Shown here: positions 28,790-39,921 of the stretch, piece by piece
Layout: every line of letters begins with the position of its first letter
Position numbering within the stretch: position 1 is the stretch's first letter
Assembly (NCBI RefSeq): GCF_012844455.2
Contig: NZ_JABBCQ020000006.1
Location: 62,001 to 126,000 of the forward strand
DNA: 64,000 bases
From: Comamonas suwonensis
GTDB lineage: Bacteria; Pseudomonadota; Gammaproteobacteria; Burkholderiales; Burkholderiaceae_C
Direction: 5' to 3'
The notes under the pieces: generated by a model
Database searches by the model: none
Told to the model about the DNA's origin: nothing
The model's input: only the letters and a program-made list of their open reading frames with translations
Position numbers and translations under genes: made by a program

Positions 28790-29182
28790 TCAGTCTGGGA
28801 GCACGGCCGTCACCTCAATTTCGACCTTGGCCCGGTCTTCAATCAGCGCGGCCACCTGCACCGCCGTCATGGCCACGCTGAAGGAGCCGATCAGCTCGCG
28901 GTAAGCCTTGCCAATCTCGACCTGCTGGGCCAGATAGTCCTTCTTGTCGGTGATATACCAGGTCATGCGCACAATGTGCTCTGGCTTGGCCCCACCTGCC
29001 GCCAGCACCTCCACAATGTTCTGCATGGCCTGCCGGGCCTGACCCGCCAGATCATCGGTGTGGAACTGTCCGTGTGCATCCCAGCCGATCATGCCGGCCA
29101 CATAAATCTGGCGACCACTCACGGCCACGCCATTCGCATATCCCTTGGGCCGGGGCCAGCCCGGTGGCAGCAGTACTTGCAT
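28790..29182 (-). CDS. RidA/YjgF family protein, last gene of the aromatic CoA operon
   Basis: 130 residues of the chorismate-mutase-like Rid fold: YANGVAVSGRQIYVAGMIGWDA at the start and KVEIEVTAVLPD at the end. Classical RidA proteins hydrolyse reactive enamines and imines with a conserved Arg in a block like ARSCVEV. Here the block reads AMTAVQVAAL, so that Arg is missing and this belongs to a non-archetypal Rid subgroup. AGGAGCTGAAC places its ribosome site across the stop of the thioesterase gene. Context suggests it handles a nitrogen-containing pathway intermediate, but this is inference. Confidence 0.85.
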   Translation of the reverse strand: MQVLLPPGWPRPKGYANGVAVSGRQIYVAGMIGWDAHGQFHTDDLAGQARQAMQNIVEVLAAGGAKPEHIVRMTWYITDKKDYLAQQVEIGKAYRELIGSFSVAMTAVQVAALIEDRAKVEIEVTAVLPD

Positions 29183-29184
29183 GT

Positions 29185-29646
29185 TCAGCTCCTGTTTTCT
29201 GATGGATTAGATGAACTCGACCAGCGCTCCATGGCCTGGCGTATATGAGAGGGAACATTGATGGCCTGATGCGTCTGCAGACTCGTGAAGACCAGCACCT
29301 TCTGCGCTGCGACACGCAACTGGCCATCCGGCCCGGTGCAGTCCAGCGCCAGCGTCAATGAACGGTTACCCAGCTTGCGGATGCTCAGGCCCATATTCAC
29401 CCTCTCACCCATGCGGGTGATAGCGCGGAAATCGCACTCCAGATGAACAATGGGCAGGCCCACTTTGTCAGTCTGCAGCATGTGCGCATAGCTCACGCCC
29501 AGCGCTTGATCGAACCAGTCTTCCACCAGTCCGTTAAACAGCACCAGATACTGCGGAAAGAAGATGATGCCCGCCGGATCGCAGTGCGCAAATCGAATTG
29601 GCACCTGCACCGCAAAGCGCTTTGAATTCATCGTCACGTCATTCAT
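29185..29646 (-). CDS. Acyl-CoA thioesterase, 4-hydroxybenzoyl-CoA type
   Basis: A hot-dog-fold thioesterase of 153 residues. The catalytic block FAHCDPAGIIFFPQYL matches the aspartate-containing motif of 4-hydroxybenzoyl-CoA thioesterases. It probably releases CoA from stalled or by-product aromatic thioesters in the pathway encoded by this operon. ATG 29646 has AAAGAG upstream; a TTG six codons earlier is possible. It is 2 bp from the RidA-family gene. Confidence 0.87.
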   Translation of the reverse strand: MNDVTMNSKRFAVQVPIRFAHCDPAGIIFFPQYLVLFNGLVEDWFDQALGVSYAHMLQTDKVGLPIVHLECDFRAITRMGERVNMGLSIRKLGNRSLTLALDCTGPDGQLRVAAQKVLVFTSLQTHQAINVPSHIRQAMERWSSSSNPSENRS

Positions 29647-29665
29647 ACAAACCAGCTCTTTCAAT

Positions 29666-29728
29666 CAAAACAGCCTGCAGCGCTCACCAGTCCTGCGTAG
29701 GCAGCTTTTAAAAACATAGCAATCAGGT
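29666..29728 (-). repeat. Degenerate family A repeat, copy 6
   Basis: On the minus strand: GATTGCTATG, AAAAGCTGCCTACGCAGG, then GAGCGCTGCAGGCTGTTTTGA. Its right end matches the AGCGCTnnAGGCTG part of the family; the left is eroded. It fills the gap between the ligase and thioesterase genes. Confidence 0.45.
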
Positions 29729-31345
29729 TTCATGCAGGCGAAAGCGCTGCAGCTTTCCCGTGGCCGTACGCGGCAGCTGGGCTACAAACTGCACCGCGCG
29801 CGGATATTTGTAAGGGGCCACCGTGCTCTTCACAAAATCCTGCAGCTCCATGCCCAAGGCATCGCTTGCGGCATAGCCTGCGCGCAGCACCACAAAGGCT
29901 TTGACGATCTGGCCGCGCTCGCTGTCTGGCACGCCAATCACGGCGCATTCAGCCACTGCGGCGTGCTGCATCAGCGCCTCTTCCACCTCGGGTGCGGCGA
30001 TGTTGTAACCCGCCGAAATAATCATGTCGTCCGTGCGCGCCTGGTAGATGAAGTAGCCGTCTTCGTCCATCAAATACGCATCGCCCGTCAGGTTCCAGCC
30101 CCGGCTTACATAATTGGTCTGGCGGCTGTCATTCAGGTAGCGGCAGCCCGTAGGTCCTTTTACCGCCAGCTTGCCCACGGTGCCTGCAGGAAGCTCATGA
30201 CCATCGTTACCCACCACCTTGGCGTGGTAGCCGGGTACCGCCTTGCCGGTGGCACCGGGGCGCGCATCTTCTTCGCGGTGCGAGATGAAGATGTGCAGCA
30301 TCTCCGTCGATCCAAGGCCGTCGATGATTTCAATGCCCGTGGCGGCCTTCCACAAGGCGCGTGTCGATGCTGTCAATGCCTCGCCGGCTGAAACGCATTT
30401 GCGCAACCTAGTTCTGCGCACGCGCTCGCTTTGCTGCGCCATGACGCGGTACGACGTGGGTGCGGTAAACATCACCGTGGCACCAAATTTTTCCAGCCCA
30501 TCAACCAGTTGCATGGGTCCGGCTTTTTCGAGCAAGACCATGCTCGCGCCAATGGCCATGGGGAACAGCACTTGCCCGCCCAGACCAAAGGTAAACGCCA
30601 GCGGCGGACTGCCAATGAACACATCGTCGGCATTGGCGCGCAGCGTGCTCACCGGCCAGCAGGCGCACACCGCCATCACATCGCGGTGAAAGTGCATGGT
30701 GGCTTTGGGGATGCCCGTGGTGCCCGAGGTAAAGCCCAGCAAGCAAGTGTCTGTCGCAGCCGTATCGACGGCGTTGAACTGTGCCGATGCTGCCTGCATC
30801 AAGGGCTCCAGCGCATTGGCCGCATCATGGCTGTTGAAGAACAGCACATGCTGCAGAACCGCGCATTTGTCTTTGGCACCCAATACCTCGGTGCGCAAAG
30901 CCTCGTCGCACAGCGCATGGCTGATCTGCGCAATATCGACAATGGTGGACAGCTCCTTGGCCCGCAGCAGCGGCATGGCGGCCACTGCCACGCCGCCAGC
31001 TTTCATGACGCCAAACCAGCTGGCCACCATCATCGGGTTGTTGGGCGCGCACAGCAGCACGCGGTTGCCGGGCACCAGGCCTTGCTGCACCAGCACATTG
31101 GCAATGCGGTTGGCTTTTTCCTGCAGCTCGGAATAAGTCCAGCGCACGCCTTCGGCCTGAATGCAGAGACGCTCACCTCGCCCTTCGCGCACATGCTTGT
31201 CGAGCAATTCCACCGCACAGTTCAATCGCTCGGGGAATTGCAGCGCGGGCAACTCGAAGAGGAACTCGGGCTGCAGCTCGGGCGGCGGCAGATGGTCAGC
31301 CGCAAAGGTATCGATATGCGCGGTGTACGACACGGTGTTCGACAT
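29723..31345 (-). CDS. Benzoate-CoA ligase family enzyme (probable 2-aminobenzoate-CoA ligase)
   Basis: An adenylate-forming ligase of 540 residues that activates an aromatic acid to its CoA thioester with ATP. Motifs: FTSGTTGIPKATMH (A3), DGLGSTEMLHIF (A5), TGDAYLMDEDGY (A7), RTDDMIISAGYNIAAPEVE (A8) and PRTATGKLQRF (A10, catalytic Lys). The sequence resembles the benzoate/2-aminobenzoate group more than general fatty-acid ligases. Linkage to the monooxygenase/reductase gene supports 2-aminobenzoate (anthranilate), with salicylate or benzoate as alternatives. GGAG lies 4 bases before the ATG. Confidence 0.87.
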   Translation of the reverse strand: MSNTVSYTAHIDTFAADHLPPPELQPEFLFELPALQFPERLNCAVELLDKHVREGRGERLCIQAEGVRWTYSELQEKANRIANVLVQQGLVPGNRVLLCAPNNPMMVASWFGVMKAGGVAVAAMPLLRAKELSTIVDIAQISHALCDEALRTEVLGAKDKCAVLQHVLFFNSHDAANALEPLMQAASAQFNAVDTAATDTCLLGFTSGTTGIPKATMHFHRDVMAVCACWPVSTLRANADDVFIGSPPLAFTFGLGGQVLFPMAIGASMVLLEKAGPMQLVDGLEKFGATVMFTAPTSYRVMAQQSERVRRTRLRKCVSAGEALTASTRALWKAATGIEIIDGLGSTEMLHIFISHREEDARPGATGKAVPGYHAKVVGNDGHELPAGTVGKLAVKGPTGCRYLNDSRQTNYVSRGWNLTGDAYLMDEDGYFIYQARTDDMIISAGYNIAAPEVEEALMQHAAVAECAVIGVPDSERGQIVKAFVVLRAGYAASDALGMELQDFVKSTVAPYKYPRAVQFVAQLPRTATGKLQRFRLHET

Positions 31346-31363
31346 GACTCCGACCTTTCAGGC

Positions 31364-31413
31364 AAAAACAGGCTCTAGCGCTTTAGCTACGAGCGGTATC
31401 AGCTATGGTTTTT
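31364..31413 (-). repeat. Family A repeat overlapping the acyl-CoA dehydrogenase stop
   Basis: On the minus strand: AAAAACCATAGCTGATACCG, CTCGTAGCTAAAGCGC, TAGAGCCTGTTTTT. The TGA of the dehydrogenase gene lies inside the element, in CATAGCTGA. Confidence 0.7.
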
Positions 31414-32562
31414 GATGACATCGCGCCCAATGATGAGCTGCTGCACCTCGGTCGCACCTTCGTAGATGCGCAGGGCGCGAATCTCGCGGTACAGGCGCTC
31501 TACCGGCTGCTCGCTGACCACGCCCAGCCCACCCCAGATTTGCACCGCCGCATCAATCACCTGCTGGGCGTTTTCCGTCGCCGTCATCTTGGCCATCGCC
31601 GCTTCGCGCGTCACGTTCTCGCCTTGGTCACGCATCCATGCCGCGCGATAGGTCAGCAGCGCGGCGCTGTCGATCTGCGTCGCCATCTGCGCAATCTTGG
31701 CCTGCGTCAGCTGAAAATCCGCCAGCACGCCATTGAACATCTTGCGCGTGGTAACCCGGTGCAAGGCCTCGTCCATCGCCCTGCGTGCAAAGCCCAGCGA
31801 TGCGGCGGCCACTGAGGTGCGAAATACATCCAGCGTGCGCATGGCGACCTTGAATCCTTCACCCGCCGCGCCCACGCGCTGGCTCACAGGCACGCGACAG
31901 TTGGTGAACCGGAGCCGTGCCAGAGGGTGCGGTGCAATCACATGAATGCGCTCGGCAATTTCAAAGCCGGGCGTGCCGGCCTCCACAATCAGCGCGGATA
32001 TGCCGCGTGCGCCCGGTGCCTCGCCCGTGCGGACAAAGACGACATAGATATCGGCAATGCCGCCGTTAGAGATCCAAGTCTTCTCGCCATTGATGACGTA
32101 GTGATCACCATCCAGCGTGGCCTCGCAAGCCATGGCAGCGACATCAGAGCCTGCATCAGGCTCTGACAACGCAAAGGCCGCAATCGCACCGCCTTTAGCG
32201 ACGCGTGTCAGGTTGCGCTTTTTCTGCTCTGCTGTACCCGCCAGCGATATGGCGCCAGAACCCAGCCCTTGCATGGCAAACGCAAAATCGGCCAGTCCGC
32301 TGTGCCGCGCCAGCGTTTCACGAATCAGGCAAATGGCGCGCGTATCGATCTGCTCACCCGCGCCGCCATAGGCCTTACCCGCCACGGCATGCCTGAGCCA
32401 GCCCGCCTCGCCCAGCGCCTTGACCAGTTGCCTGCATTCGGCATCCACGTCGGAGCCATGTCCATGCTCTATGTTCTTCGTCGCCCAGGCATCCAGAGAC
32501 TGCGCCAGACGGGCGTGGTGGGGCTCAAAAAAAGGCCATTTCAGATAGCTGCTGTCTGCCAT
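31399..32562 (-). CDS. Acyl-CoA dehydrogenase of the aromatic CoA operon
   Basis: A 387-residue FAD enzyme. Domain features: [17 protein letters not shown] (flavin and substrate strand), [18 protein letters not shown], and [35 protein letters not shown], where the Glu of YEGATE is the usual catalytic base. In this operon it would oxidise a ring or ring-cleavage CoA thioester during beta-oxidation-like steps. ATG 32562 has AAGGGA upstream and lies one base after the preceding gene's stop. Its own stop codon is supplied by a family A repeat. Confidence 0.9.
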   Translation of the reverse strand: MADSSYLKWPFFEPHHARLAQSLDAWATKNIEHGHGSDVDAECRQLVKALGEAGWLRHAVAGKAYGGAGEQIDTRAICLIRETLARHSGLADFAFAMQGLGSGAISLAGTAEQKKRNLTRVAKGGAIAAFALSEPDAGSDVAAMACEATLDGDHYVINGEKTWISNGGIADIYVVFVRTGEAPGARGISALIVEAGTPGFEIAERIHVIAPHPLARLRFTNCRVPVSQRVGAAGEGFKVAMRTLDVFRTSVAAASLGFARRAMDEALHRVTTRKMFNGVLADFQLTQAKIAQMATQIDSAALLTYRAAWMRDQGENVTREAAMAKMTATENAQQVIDAAVQIWGGLGVVSEQPVERLYREIRALRIYEGATEVQQLIIGRDVIKNHS

Positions 32563-32563
32563 G

Positions 32564-33418
32564 TCAATTCCCTTCGAACTGAGGCTTTTGCTTGGCCACA
32601 AAGGCGTGGTATGCCCGCGAGAAATCTTCGGTCAGCATGCAGATGGCCTGCGCCTGCGCCTCGGCCTCAATGGCTTGCTCAATCGTCATGGCCCATTCCT
32701 GGTGCAGCATGGTCTTGGTGATGCCATTGGCAAAGCTTGGGCCTGCAGCCAGATCGGCAGCCAGCTTCTGCGCCTCGGCCAGCACGGCTTCAGGCTCGCA
32801 CAGGCGGTTAAAGAAGCCCCAGCGTTCGCCCTCTTCACCACCCAGACTGCGGCCGGTATAGAGCAACTCGCTGGCACGCCCTTGCCCAATGATGCGTGGC
32901 AAAAATGCACAAGCACCCATGTCGCAGCCCGCCAGCCCCACGCGATTGAACAGGAAGGCCGTCTTGCTGCGCGCCGTTGCCAAGCGCATGTCTGACGCCA
33001 TGGCCATGATGGCACCCGCACCGGCACACACACCATCCACCGCAGCGATGATAGGCTGCGGGCAGGCGCGCATCATCTTGACCAGCTCGCCCGTCATGCG
33101 GGTGAACATCAGCAATTCAGGGGCCTTCAATGCCACCAGCGGGCCGATGATTTCATGCACATCGCCACCCGAACAGAAATTGCCACCCGAGCCCACCAGC
33201 ACCACCGCTTTCACATCGGTGGCCCACTTCAGGTTGTGAAAAAGGTCGCGTAGCTCGGCGTATGACTCAAATGTCAGCGGGTTCTTTCGCTCAGGCCGAT
33301 TTAGCGTGATCGTCGCCACGCCATCTGCCACCTGCCACTGAAAGTGCGTGGCCTGATAGCCAGCCAGCGGCTTGTGGTTGCCAGCGACCAGCGCCGGGTC
33401 GATTTGGTATTCACTCAT
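32564..33418 (-). CDS. Enoyl-CoA hydratase/isomerase family protein
   Basis: A crotonase-fold enzyme of 284 residues. The oxyanion-hole blocks are [15 protein letters not shown] and [19 protein letters not shown], and [18 protein letters not shown] marks the CoA-binding start. The active-site region [18 protein letters not shown] has a duplicated Glu pattern typical of some ring-processing members. It presumably hydrates or cleaves a cyclic CoA intermediate. ATG 33418 has AAAGG upstream. A family B repeat and about 140 bp separate it from the SDR gene. Confidence 0.88.
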   Translation of the reverse strand: MSEYQIDPALVAGNHKPLAGYQATHFQWQVADGVATITLNRPERKNPLTFESYAELRDLFHNLKWATDVKAVVLVGSGGNFCSGGDVHEIIGPLVALKAPELLMFTRMTGELVKMMRACPQPIIAAVDGVCAGAGAIMAMASDMRLATARSKTAFLFNRVGLAGCDMGACAFLPRIIGQGRASELLYTGRSLGGEEGERWGFFNRLCEPEAVLAEAQKLAADLAAGPSFANGITKTMLHQEWAMTIEQAIEAEAQAQAICMLTEDFSRAYHAFVAKQKPQFEGN

Positions 33419-33477
33419 AACAACCTTTCTGTTCATTTCGTCCGATTTCTCGAAATACCCACAGCCTCAGCCAGTGG

Positions 33478-33552
33478 CACCGAGCAAGAGCCGCCCCGCA
33501 GCAACGAAGGTGTCATCCCCTTGAGGGGAAGCCGCAAAGCGGCTAAGGGGCT
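33478..33552 (-). repeat. Family B post-stop repeat, copy 3 (short)
   Basis: On the minus strand it starts a few bases after the SDR stop: AGCCCCTTAGCCGCTTTGCGG, CTTCCCCTCAAGGGGATGAC, ACCTTCGTTGCTGCGGGGCGG, CTCTTGCTCGGTG. It lies inside the operon, between two co-directional genes. Confidence 0.8.
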
Positions 33553-33559
33553 CATTGAT

Positions 33560-34330
33560 TCACATCACTTCGCCTCCGGCGACGGCTATGGACTGGCCCG
33601 TGATACTGGCCGCGCCTTTACCGCAAAGCCACAGCACCGCATCAGCCACTTCTTGCGGCTGCACCAGCCGACCTTGCGGGTTGCTTTTGACGAACTCGGC
33701 CAGTGCCTCATCGGCACTGCGGCCAGTTTTCTCCACCACGCGCTCGATGCTGGTTCTGACCATGTCCGTTTCGGTATAGCCGGGGCACACCGCGTTCACG
33801 GTGATTCCTTTTTTGGCGTACTCCAGCGCCAGCGCTCGCGTCAGACCCACCACACCATGCTTGGCCGCCACATACGCCGCCACATAGGCATAGCCCACCA
33901 GCCCTGCGGTGCTGGCCACGTTGACGATGCGGCCCCAGCCAGCAGCAGCCATGCCAGGCAGCACTTGTTGCATGCAAAGCATGGTGCCGGTGAGGTTGAC
34001 GGCCAGCATCTGCTGCCAGTGCGCGGCGTCCATCTTCATGAACGGTGTGCTGCTGGCTTGGCCTGCGTTGTTGACCAGAATATTGATAGCACCTTGCGCT
34101 TTGATCGCCTGGGAAAACGCCGCTTTGACCTCTGATTCATTCGCTACATCGGCCAGCACTATCTGGCAGCGGCCGGGGTGCTCATCCGACATTGTCTGCA
34201 GTGGCTCGGCACGCCGCCCCAGCACCGTGACGCGTGCACCGCTGGCCAGAAGCTGGCGGGCGATGGCCGCGCCAATGCCTTGACCAGCACCGGTCACCAA
34301 AGCATGTTGATCGCTTAAATCACGCGTCAT
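33560..34330 (-). CDS. SDR family dehydrogenase (3-hydroxyacyl-CoA type)
   Basis: A short-chain dehydrogenase of 256 residues. Cofactor motif [12 protein letters not shown], catalytic Ser in NVASTAG and YVAAK (Tyr, Lys). The sequence continues [15 protein letters not shown], common in FabG-like hydroxyacyl-CoA dehydrogenases. It probably oxidises or reduces a hydroxy/keto CoA thioester of the pathway. Its start overlaps the end of the monooxygenase/reductase gene by four bases (ATGA), indicating translational coupling and a directly linked reaction step. Confidence 0.9.
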   Translation of the reverse strand: MTRDLSDQHALVTGAGQGIGAAIARQLLASGARVTVLGRRAEPLQTMSDEHPGRCQIVLADVANESEVKAAFSQAIKAQGAINILVNNAGQASSTPFMKMDAAHWQQMLAVNLTGTMLCMQQVLPGMAAAGWGRIVNVASTAGLVGYAYVAAYVAAKHGVVGLTRALALEYAKKGITVNAVCPGYTETDMVRTSIERVVEKTGRSADEALAEFVKSNPQGRLVQPQEVADAVLWLCGKGAASITGQSIAVAGGEVM

Positions 34331-36639
34331 TTATTAGCCTTCTCACGTTCAAACAGGCTTTCCATCTGGCGCTTGCCCGCGTAGTACTGCTTGGGCCAGG
34401 CGATGGCGGTGTAGCCAATCTTGGCAGCCTCGGTCAACGTCCACGCCGGGTTGGCGAGATGCGGGCGCGCCACGGCGCACAAGTCGGCTCTGCCTGCGGC
34501 GATGATGCTGTTCGCGTGATCCGCCTCGCTGATCGCACCCACGGCCATGGTGGCAATACCGGCTTCTTGCCGGACGCGGTCGGCAAACGGGGTCTGGTAC
34601 ATACGGCCAAAAACGGGCCTTTCGAGCTTGCTGACTTGACCGGAGGAGCAGTCGATCAAGTCTGCGCCTGCAGCCTTGAAGGCCTTGGCAATCGCCACCG
34701 CATCTTCCGGCGTGGTGCCGCCTGGCACCCAGTCGTGGGCCGAGATACGCACGGACATGGGCTTGTCTTTCGGCCACACGGCACGTACAGCCCTGAACAC
34801 CTCCAGCGGGTAGCGCAAGCGGTTTTCCAGACTGCCGCCGTATTCATCGCTTCGGTGATTGGTCAGTGGCGAGATAAAGCTCGACAGCAGATACCCGTGC
34901 GCGCAGTGCAGCTCCAGCCAGTCCACGCCAATGTCAGCCGCCATCTGCGCACCCTGCACAAACTGCTGCAGCACCTCGTCCATATCGGTACGGGTCATGG
35001 CTTTGGATATCTGGCTGACGCCTTGCAGGTATTGCTGCTCCGACGCGGCCATGATGGGCCAGTTGTCTTGCTCCAACGGTAGATCGGTACCATCCCACGC
35101 CAGCCGGGTCGATGCCTTGGCGCCGGCATGGCCGATTTGCATGGCGAACTTGGCATCGGTATGGGTATGAATCCAGTCGCTGATGCGCTTCCAGCCTTGC
35201 TTTTGTTCGTCGGAATAGGTCCCTGGGCAACCGGGGGTGATACGGCCCTCGGGGCTGACGCAGGCCATCTCGGCAAACACCAGACCGGCACCGCCCATGG
35301 CCCGTGCACCCAGGTGCATCAAGTGGTAATCGCCGGGCACGCCATCGACCGCGGAGTACTGCGCCATGGGCGAGACCACGATGCGGTTCTTGAGCGTGAG
35401 ACTGCGCAGCCTGTAGGGCAAAAACATGGGCGGCGGCGCTTTGCCTTGCGTCTGCACACCATTCTTTGCGGCCAGCCATTGCTCGTAGCCGCCCAGCCAC
35501 TCTGCATCGCGCAGACGGAGGTTCTCGTGGCTAATGCGCTGACTACGCGTCAGCATGGAGTACATGAACTGTTCAGGCTCCAGCTGGTCGCAATAGCGCT
35601 TGCCGCAGACCTCAAACCATTCCATCGCATTCCAGGCCGCATTCTGAATGCGCAACGTCTCCACACGCCGCGCCTCCTGGTAAGCAGTCAGCACCGCCGG
35701 GATTTGTGCCGGCACATCGCCCATCTGCTGGAACTGGCGGGCCAACTCAATGGCATCTTCAATCGCCAGCTTGGTGCCAGAGCCAATCGCAAAGTGCGCC
35801 GTGTGTACCGCATCGCCCATCAGCACCACATGGCTGCCCTTGGCATTACGCAGCCACCATTGATCGCACACCACGCGCTGAAAGTTGATCCACGCCGAGC
35901 CCCGCAGATGGCGGGCATTGGTCATCAGCTTTTCGCCTTGCAGATTGTCTGCAAACAGCTTTTCGCAGAAGGCGATGGACTGCTCCTGGTCCGCGGTATC
36001 CAGGCCGCTGGCTTTCCAGGTTTCTTCCGTGGTCTCGACAATGAAGGTCGACGTCTCGTCGTCAAACTTGTAGATATGCGCCTGAAACCAGCCGTGTTCG
36101 GTGCGAACAAAGTCAAACGTAAACGCCTCGTACACCTTCTTGGTTCCCAGCCAGATAAAGCGGTTGGGGCGGGTAACGATATCGGGCTTGAAAATATCGG
36201 CGTGCAGCGAGCGGATACGCGAGTTCACGCCATCGCTGGCGATGATGAGGTCGGCATCCGCATAGTCTTCATCGCTTTGTGCATCCGTCTCGAAGACGAG
36301 CTTGACGTCGAGCTGCTCACAGCGCGCTTGCAGAATGTTCAGCAGGTGCTTGCGTCCAATGCCCACAAAACCATGGCCGCCAGAGCGAATCTTGCGCCCC
36401 TTGAACAACAGCTCGATGTCGTCCCAGTGGTTGAACGCCTGCTCCACCTGCGCAGCGGTGACGGGGTCCCAGTCGCGCATATTGTCCATGGTGGCATCGG
36501 AGAACACCACACCCCAGCCAAAGGTGTCGTAGGGCTTGTTGCGCTCCACCACCGTCACATCATGGGCCGGGTTCATCTGCTTCATCAGCAGTGCGAAGTA
36601 AAGGCCAGCGGGGCCACCACCTATGCAGACAATTTTCAT
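34327..36639 (-). CDS. 2-Aminobenzoyl-CoA monooxygenase/reductase-like fusion (or salicylyl-CoA 5-hydroxylase)
   Basis: A 770-residue fusion of two flavoprotein modules. Residues about 1-380 form an FAD aromatic hydroxylase ([49 protein letters not shown]). Residues about 395-770 form an old-yellow-enzyme reductase ([49 protein letters not shown]). The same two-part architecture is known from 2-aminobenzoyl-CoA monooxygenase/reductase of Azoarcus evansii, which hydroxylates and then reduces the ring. The related salicylyl-CoA 5-hydroxylase shares the architecture, so the substrate is not fixed by sequence. ATG 36648 is an alternative start three codons earlier. Confidence 0.88.
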   Translation of the reverse strand: MKIVCIGGGPAGLYFALLMKQMNPAHDVTVVERNKPYDTFGWGVVFSDATMDNMRDWDPVTAAQVEQAFNHWDDIELLFKGRKIRSGGHGFVGIGRKHLLNILQARCEQLDVKLVFETDAQSDEDYADADLIIASDGVNSRIRSLHADIFKPDIVTRPNRFIWLGTKKVYEAFTFDFVRTEHGWFQAHIYKFDDETSTFIVETTEETWKASGLDTADQEQSIAFCEKLFADNLQGEKLMTNARHLRGSAWINFQRVVCDQWWLRNAKGSHVVLMGDAVHTAHFAIGSGTKLAIEDAIELARQFQQMGDVPAQIPAVLTAYQEARRVETLRIQNAAWNAMEWFEVCGKRYCDQLEPEQFMYSMLTRSQRISHENLRLRDAEWLGGYEQWLAAKNGVQTQGKAPPPMFLPYRLRSLTLKNRIVVSPMAQYSAVDGVPGDYHLMHLGARAMGGAGLVFAEMACVSPEGRITPGCPGTYSDEQKQGWKRISDWIHTHTDAKFAMQIGHAGAKASTRLAWDGTDLPLEQDNWPIMAASEQQYLQGVSQISKAMTRTDMDEVLQQFVQGAQMAADIGVDWLELHCAHGYLLSSFISPLTNHRSDEYGGSLENRLRYPLEVFRAVRAVWPKDKPMSVRISAHDWVPGGTTPEDAVAIAKAFKAAGADLIDCSSGQVSKLERPVFGRMYQTPFADRVRQEAGIATMAVGAISEADHANSIIAAGRADLCAVARPHLANPAWTLTEAAKIGYTAIAWPKQYYAGKRQMESLFEREKANK

Positions 36640-36662
36640 GACAGCCATCCGCTCCAGACACG

Positions 36663-36708
36663 TTGAAAAATTACTTTATGTCTAAATTATTGATGTTTGA
36701 AATTTTCA
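36663..36708. promoter_or_regulatory. Possible operator in the divergent MarR/operon promoter
   Basis: AT-rich interval between the divergent MarR gene and the aromatic operon. TTGAAAAATT (36663-36672) and AAATTTTCA (36700-36708) form an imperfect dyad about 27 bp apart. It is a plausible MarR-controlled promoter region, not a proven operator. Confidence 0.3.
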
Positions 36709-36747
36709 CTAAAATCAGGCCAAACCCTGAATCACAAAAATCTCAGC

Positions 36748-37281
36748 ATGAGCACCATGCCACCTATGGCCCAAAAAAACTTGGATACATCCATCCCCAC
36801 GCCTGAAGCCTTGGGGCGCGAAGCCGGTCTGTCGCATGACGACCATCAGGCCGTGCGCCTGTGGCTGCGCCTGCTGACTTGCAGCACGCAGATCGAGCAA
36901 CTGATTCGCACGCAGCTGCGCAATGAATTCGGCACCACCTTGCCGCGCTTTGACTATCTGGCCCAGCTCAGCCGCTTCCCCAAAGGGCTGCGCATGAAAA
37001 CGCTGTCTGAGTACCTGATGGTGACTGGCGGCAATGTGACGGGATTGACCGACCAGCTGGTCGCCGAAGGCTGGGTGGAACGCGTGGCCGATGAAGAAGA
37101 TCGCCGCTCCATGACGGTGCGGCTGACGCGGACAGGGAAAAAGCAATTCAAAACCATGGCTGCTGCGCATGAGCAATGGCTTGAGCAGTTGCTGGCCCCG
37201 CTGGGCGGCAAGAATACCCATGCGCTGTACGAGCAACTGGGGCGCCTAAGACAGGTGCTGAGCGTCCCGGAAAGCGACTGA
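36748..37281 (+). CDS. MarR family transcriptional regulator
   Basis: 177 residues with the MarR winged helix: TLPRFDYLAQLSRFPKGLRMKTLSEYLMVTGGNVTGLTDQLVAEGWVER followed by the wing DEEDRRSMTVRLTRTGK. It is transcribed divergently from the aromatic CoA operon, so it most likely represses it and is released by an aromatic acid or CoA thioester. ATG 36748 is preferred, though ATG 36757 and 36766 are also possible and the ribosome site is weak. Confidence 0.88.
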   Translation: MSTMPPMAQKNLDTSIPTPEALGREAGLSHDDHQAVRLWLRLLTCSTQIEQLIRTQLRNEFGTTLPRFDYLAQLSRFPKGLRMKTLSEYLMVTGGNVTGLTDQLVAEGWVERVADEEDRRSMTVRLTRTGKKQFKTMAAAHEQWLEQLLAPLGGKNTHALYEQLGRLRQVLSVPESD

Positions 37282-37377
37282 AACTCGCGCCAAGGCCGAA
37301 AAACACCCTCTTTCAGGCGATTTCGTAGAGAATCCCTGCACGCAGTCTTGCGCGCCACAGGCTTGAGGGCATGCTTC

Positions 37378-37809
37378 ATGGATTTACTGCATCTGATGTA
37401 TCAGCTCAGATCGGGGCACTACTATCTCTACGACATGCGTGATGCGCCCAATGCCATCACGGGTGAGCGCCCTTACCGCCTCAAGACCGAGCTGGTCGCC
37501 ATTGCTTTTGATCGCATCACAGGCCGCGTGCACCAGCACGGCCCCCCCACCCGCATACATTCATGGGCCATGGGTGCGCAGCGCCGCCTGCGCATGGCGG
37601 GCGACTGGGAAGCTGCAGACCGGCTGGTTGTGGTGTCAGGCCCGCTGCCTGAAGAAGAAATCAACAAATGCCTGCGCGTGCAGGGCTACTGCCGCTGGAT
37701 GCTGATGCGCCTTGCCAGCATGCCGCATGGCAAGTTGAATGCCCGCCGCAACGCCGGCCACAGCAGCTGGCAAAGGCGCGAATCCAGCCAGCAGCGTCGA
37801 GCGGCATGA
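37378..37809 (+). CDS. Hypothetical protein
   Basis: 143 residues, basic, without signal peptide or membrane segment. It reads as a small folded domain (HYYLYDMRDAPNAIT; YRLKTELVAIAFDRITGRVHQHG) followed by a helical segment and a basic Arg/Gln/Ser-rich tail. No family recognised. ATG 37378 has GAGGG upstream. Gene order suggests independent transcription, with a family A repeat after the stop. Confidence 0.55.
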   Translation: MDLLHLMYQLRSGHYYLYDMRDAPNAITGERPYRLKTELVAIAFDRITGRVHQHGPPTRIHSWAMGAQRRLRMAGDWEAADRLVVVSGPLPEEEINKCLRVQGYCRWMLMRLASMPHGKLNARRNAGHSSWQRRESSQQRRAA

Positions 37810-37819
37810 TTAAGTAGCA

Positions 37820-37869
37820 AACAAGCCTCAAGCGCTTATTCATCAAGCGCAAGAAGCTATCAAATCAGG
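37820..37869 (-). repeat. Family A repeat, copy 8 (well conserved)
   Basis: On the minus strand: TTTGATAGCTTCTTGCGCTTG, ATGAATAAGCGCTTGAGGCTTGTTT. One of the copies closest to the consensus. It lies between convergent genes. Confidence 0.8.
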
Positions 37870-37872
37870 ACT

Positions 37873-38337
37873 TTATTCTTCTCCGGGATCTTCCTCGGCA
37901 TCCCGCTCTTCTGGCATTTTGACGATCATCACCGGCAAGCCGCTATGTCGCGCCACTTCGCGTGAGACCGAGCCAATCAGAATGCTGCCCAGCCCCCCCT
38001 TGCCCGTGGCACCGATAAGGATCATCTCGCACTCGGTACTCGTGGCAATATCGATCAGGGTGTTGGCCTCTTCACCCAGACTGATCTCGACTTCATAAGA
38101 GGCTCCAGCCGCTCTGAGCAGCTCCTGAGCGGGTGCTACTAGGTCCATGCCTGCATCGATGCTTGCATTGGCAATCAGGTCGGAGTCCGTCGTCGCCAGC
38201 TCCAGCAGCGTTGCCTCTTTTTGCACATGAGCTATGACAAAGTGAGCATCCAGCCCATTCTTCAACAGCTTGATGCCCTGGCGTACTGCCTCAATCGAAA
38301 CATCCGACCCATCAACCGCAATCATAATTTTGAGCAT
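37873..38337 (-). CDS. Universal stress protein (UspA family)
   Basis: A cytoplasmic UspA-fold protein of 154 residues. It begins MLKIMIAVDGSDVSIEAVRQ and has the ATP-binding pattern GATGKGGLGSILIGSVS, the G-x2-G-x9-G(S/T) motif, so it should bind ATP. The C-terminus is acidic (EERDAEEDPGEE). AGGAG lies 7 bases before the ATG. It is divergent from tgt, 120 bp apart. Confidence 0.92.
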   Translation of the reverse strand: MLKIMIAVDGSDVSIEAVRQGIKLLKNGLDAHFVIAHVQKEATLLELATTDSDLIANASIDAGMDLVAPAQELLRAAGASYEVEISLGEEANTLIDIATSTECEMILIGATGKGGLGSILIGSVSREVARHSGLPVMIVKMPEERDAEEDPGEE

Positions 38338-38452
38338 GGCTTTCTCCTGTTCGAAGTGAGCCCCAGTGTAGGCGCAGGCAACAAAGACGGGTTGCGAATC
38401 TGGGGCAAGCAGCGGCTATTGCAGCAGCCCTCCCGGGCATCTGGGAAAATAG

Positions 38453-39631
<1,179 letters not shown>

Positions 39632-39674
39632 CGGTTTATGGGCATCAGCCCACTATCTGCTGCAACACTCTCCC

Positions 39675-39703
39675 AAAAGCCAGAGCAAGTCTCTGGCTTT
39701 TTT
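39675..39703 (+). terminator. Rho-independent terminator of tgt
   Basis: AAAAGCCAGAG, loop CAAGT, CTCTGGCTTTT with further T residues. A textbook 11-bp stem. Confidence 0.9.
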
Positions 39704-39921
39704 CCGCCCTCAGGCTTCTACCCTCTTTGAGCGTCATTACTGGTGTCAATTGAAATCAATAGTCAATAAAACCTTTAAATGCCCCATCAAAGCCTGCAGG
39801 CCGACATGATTTTTATTGAAACAGGTCACACTCCGTCCAACTAAATCGCGCCATGGCCAGTCACAAGGCCCAAATGCAGACCTTGTCCATAGATTTCAGA
39901 TAGCTCGCTCGCTGCATTTGT

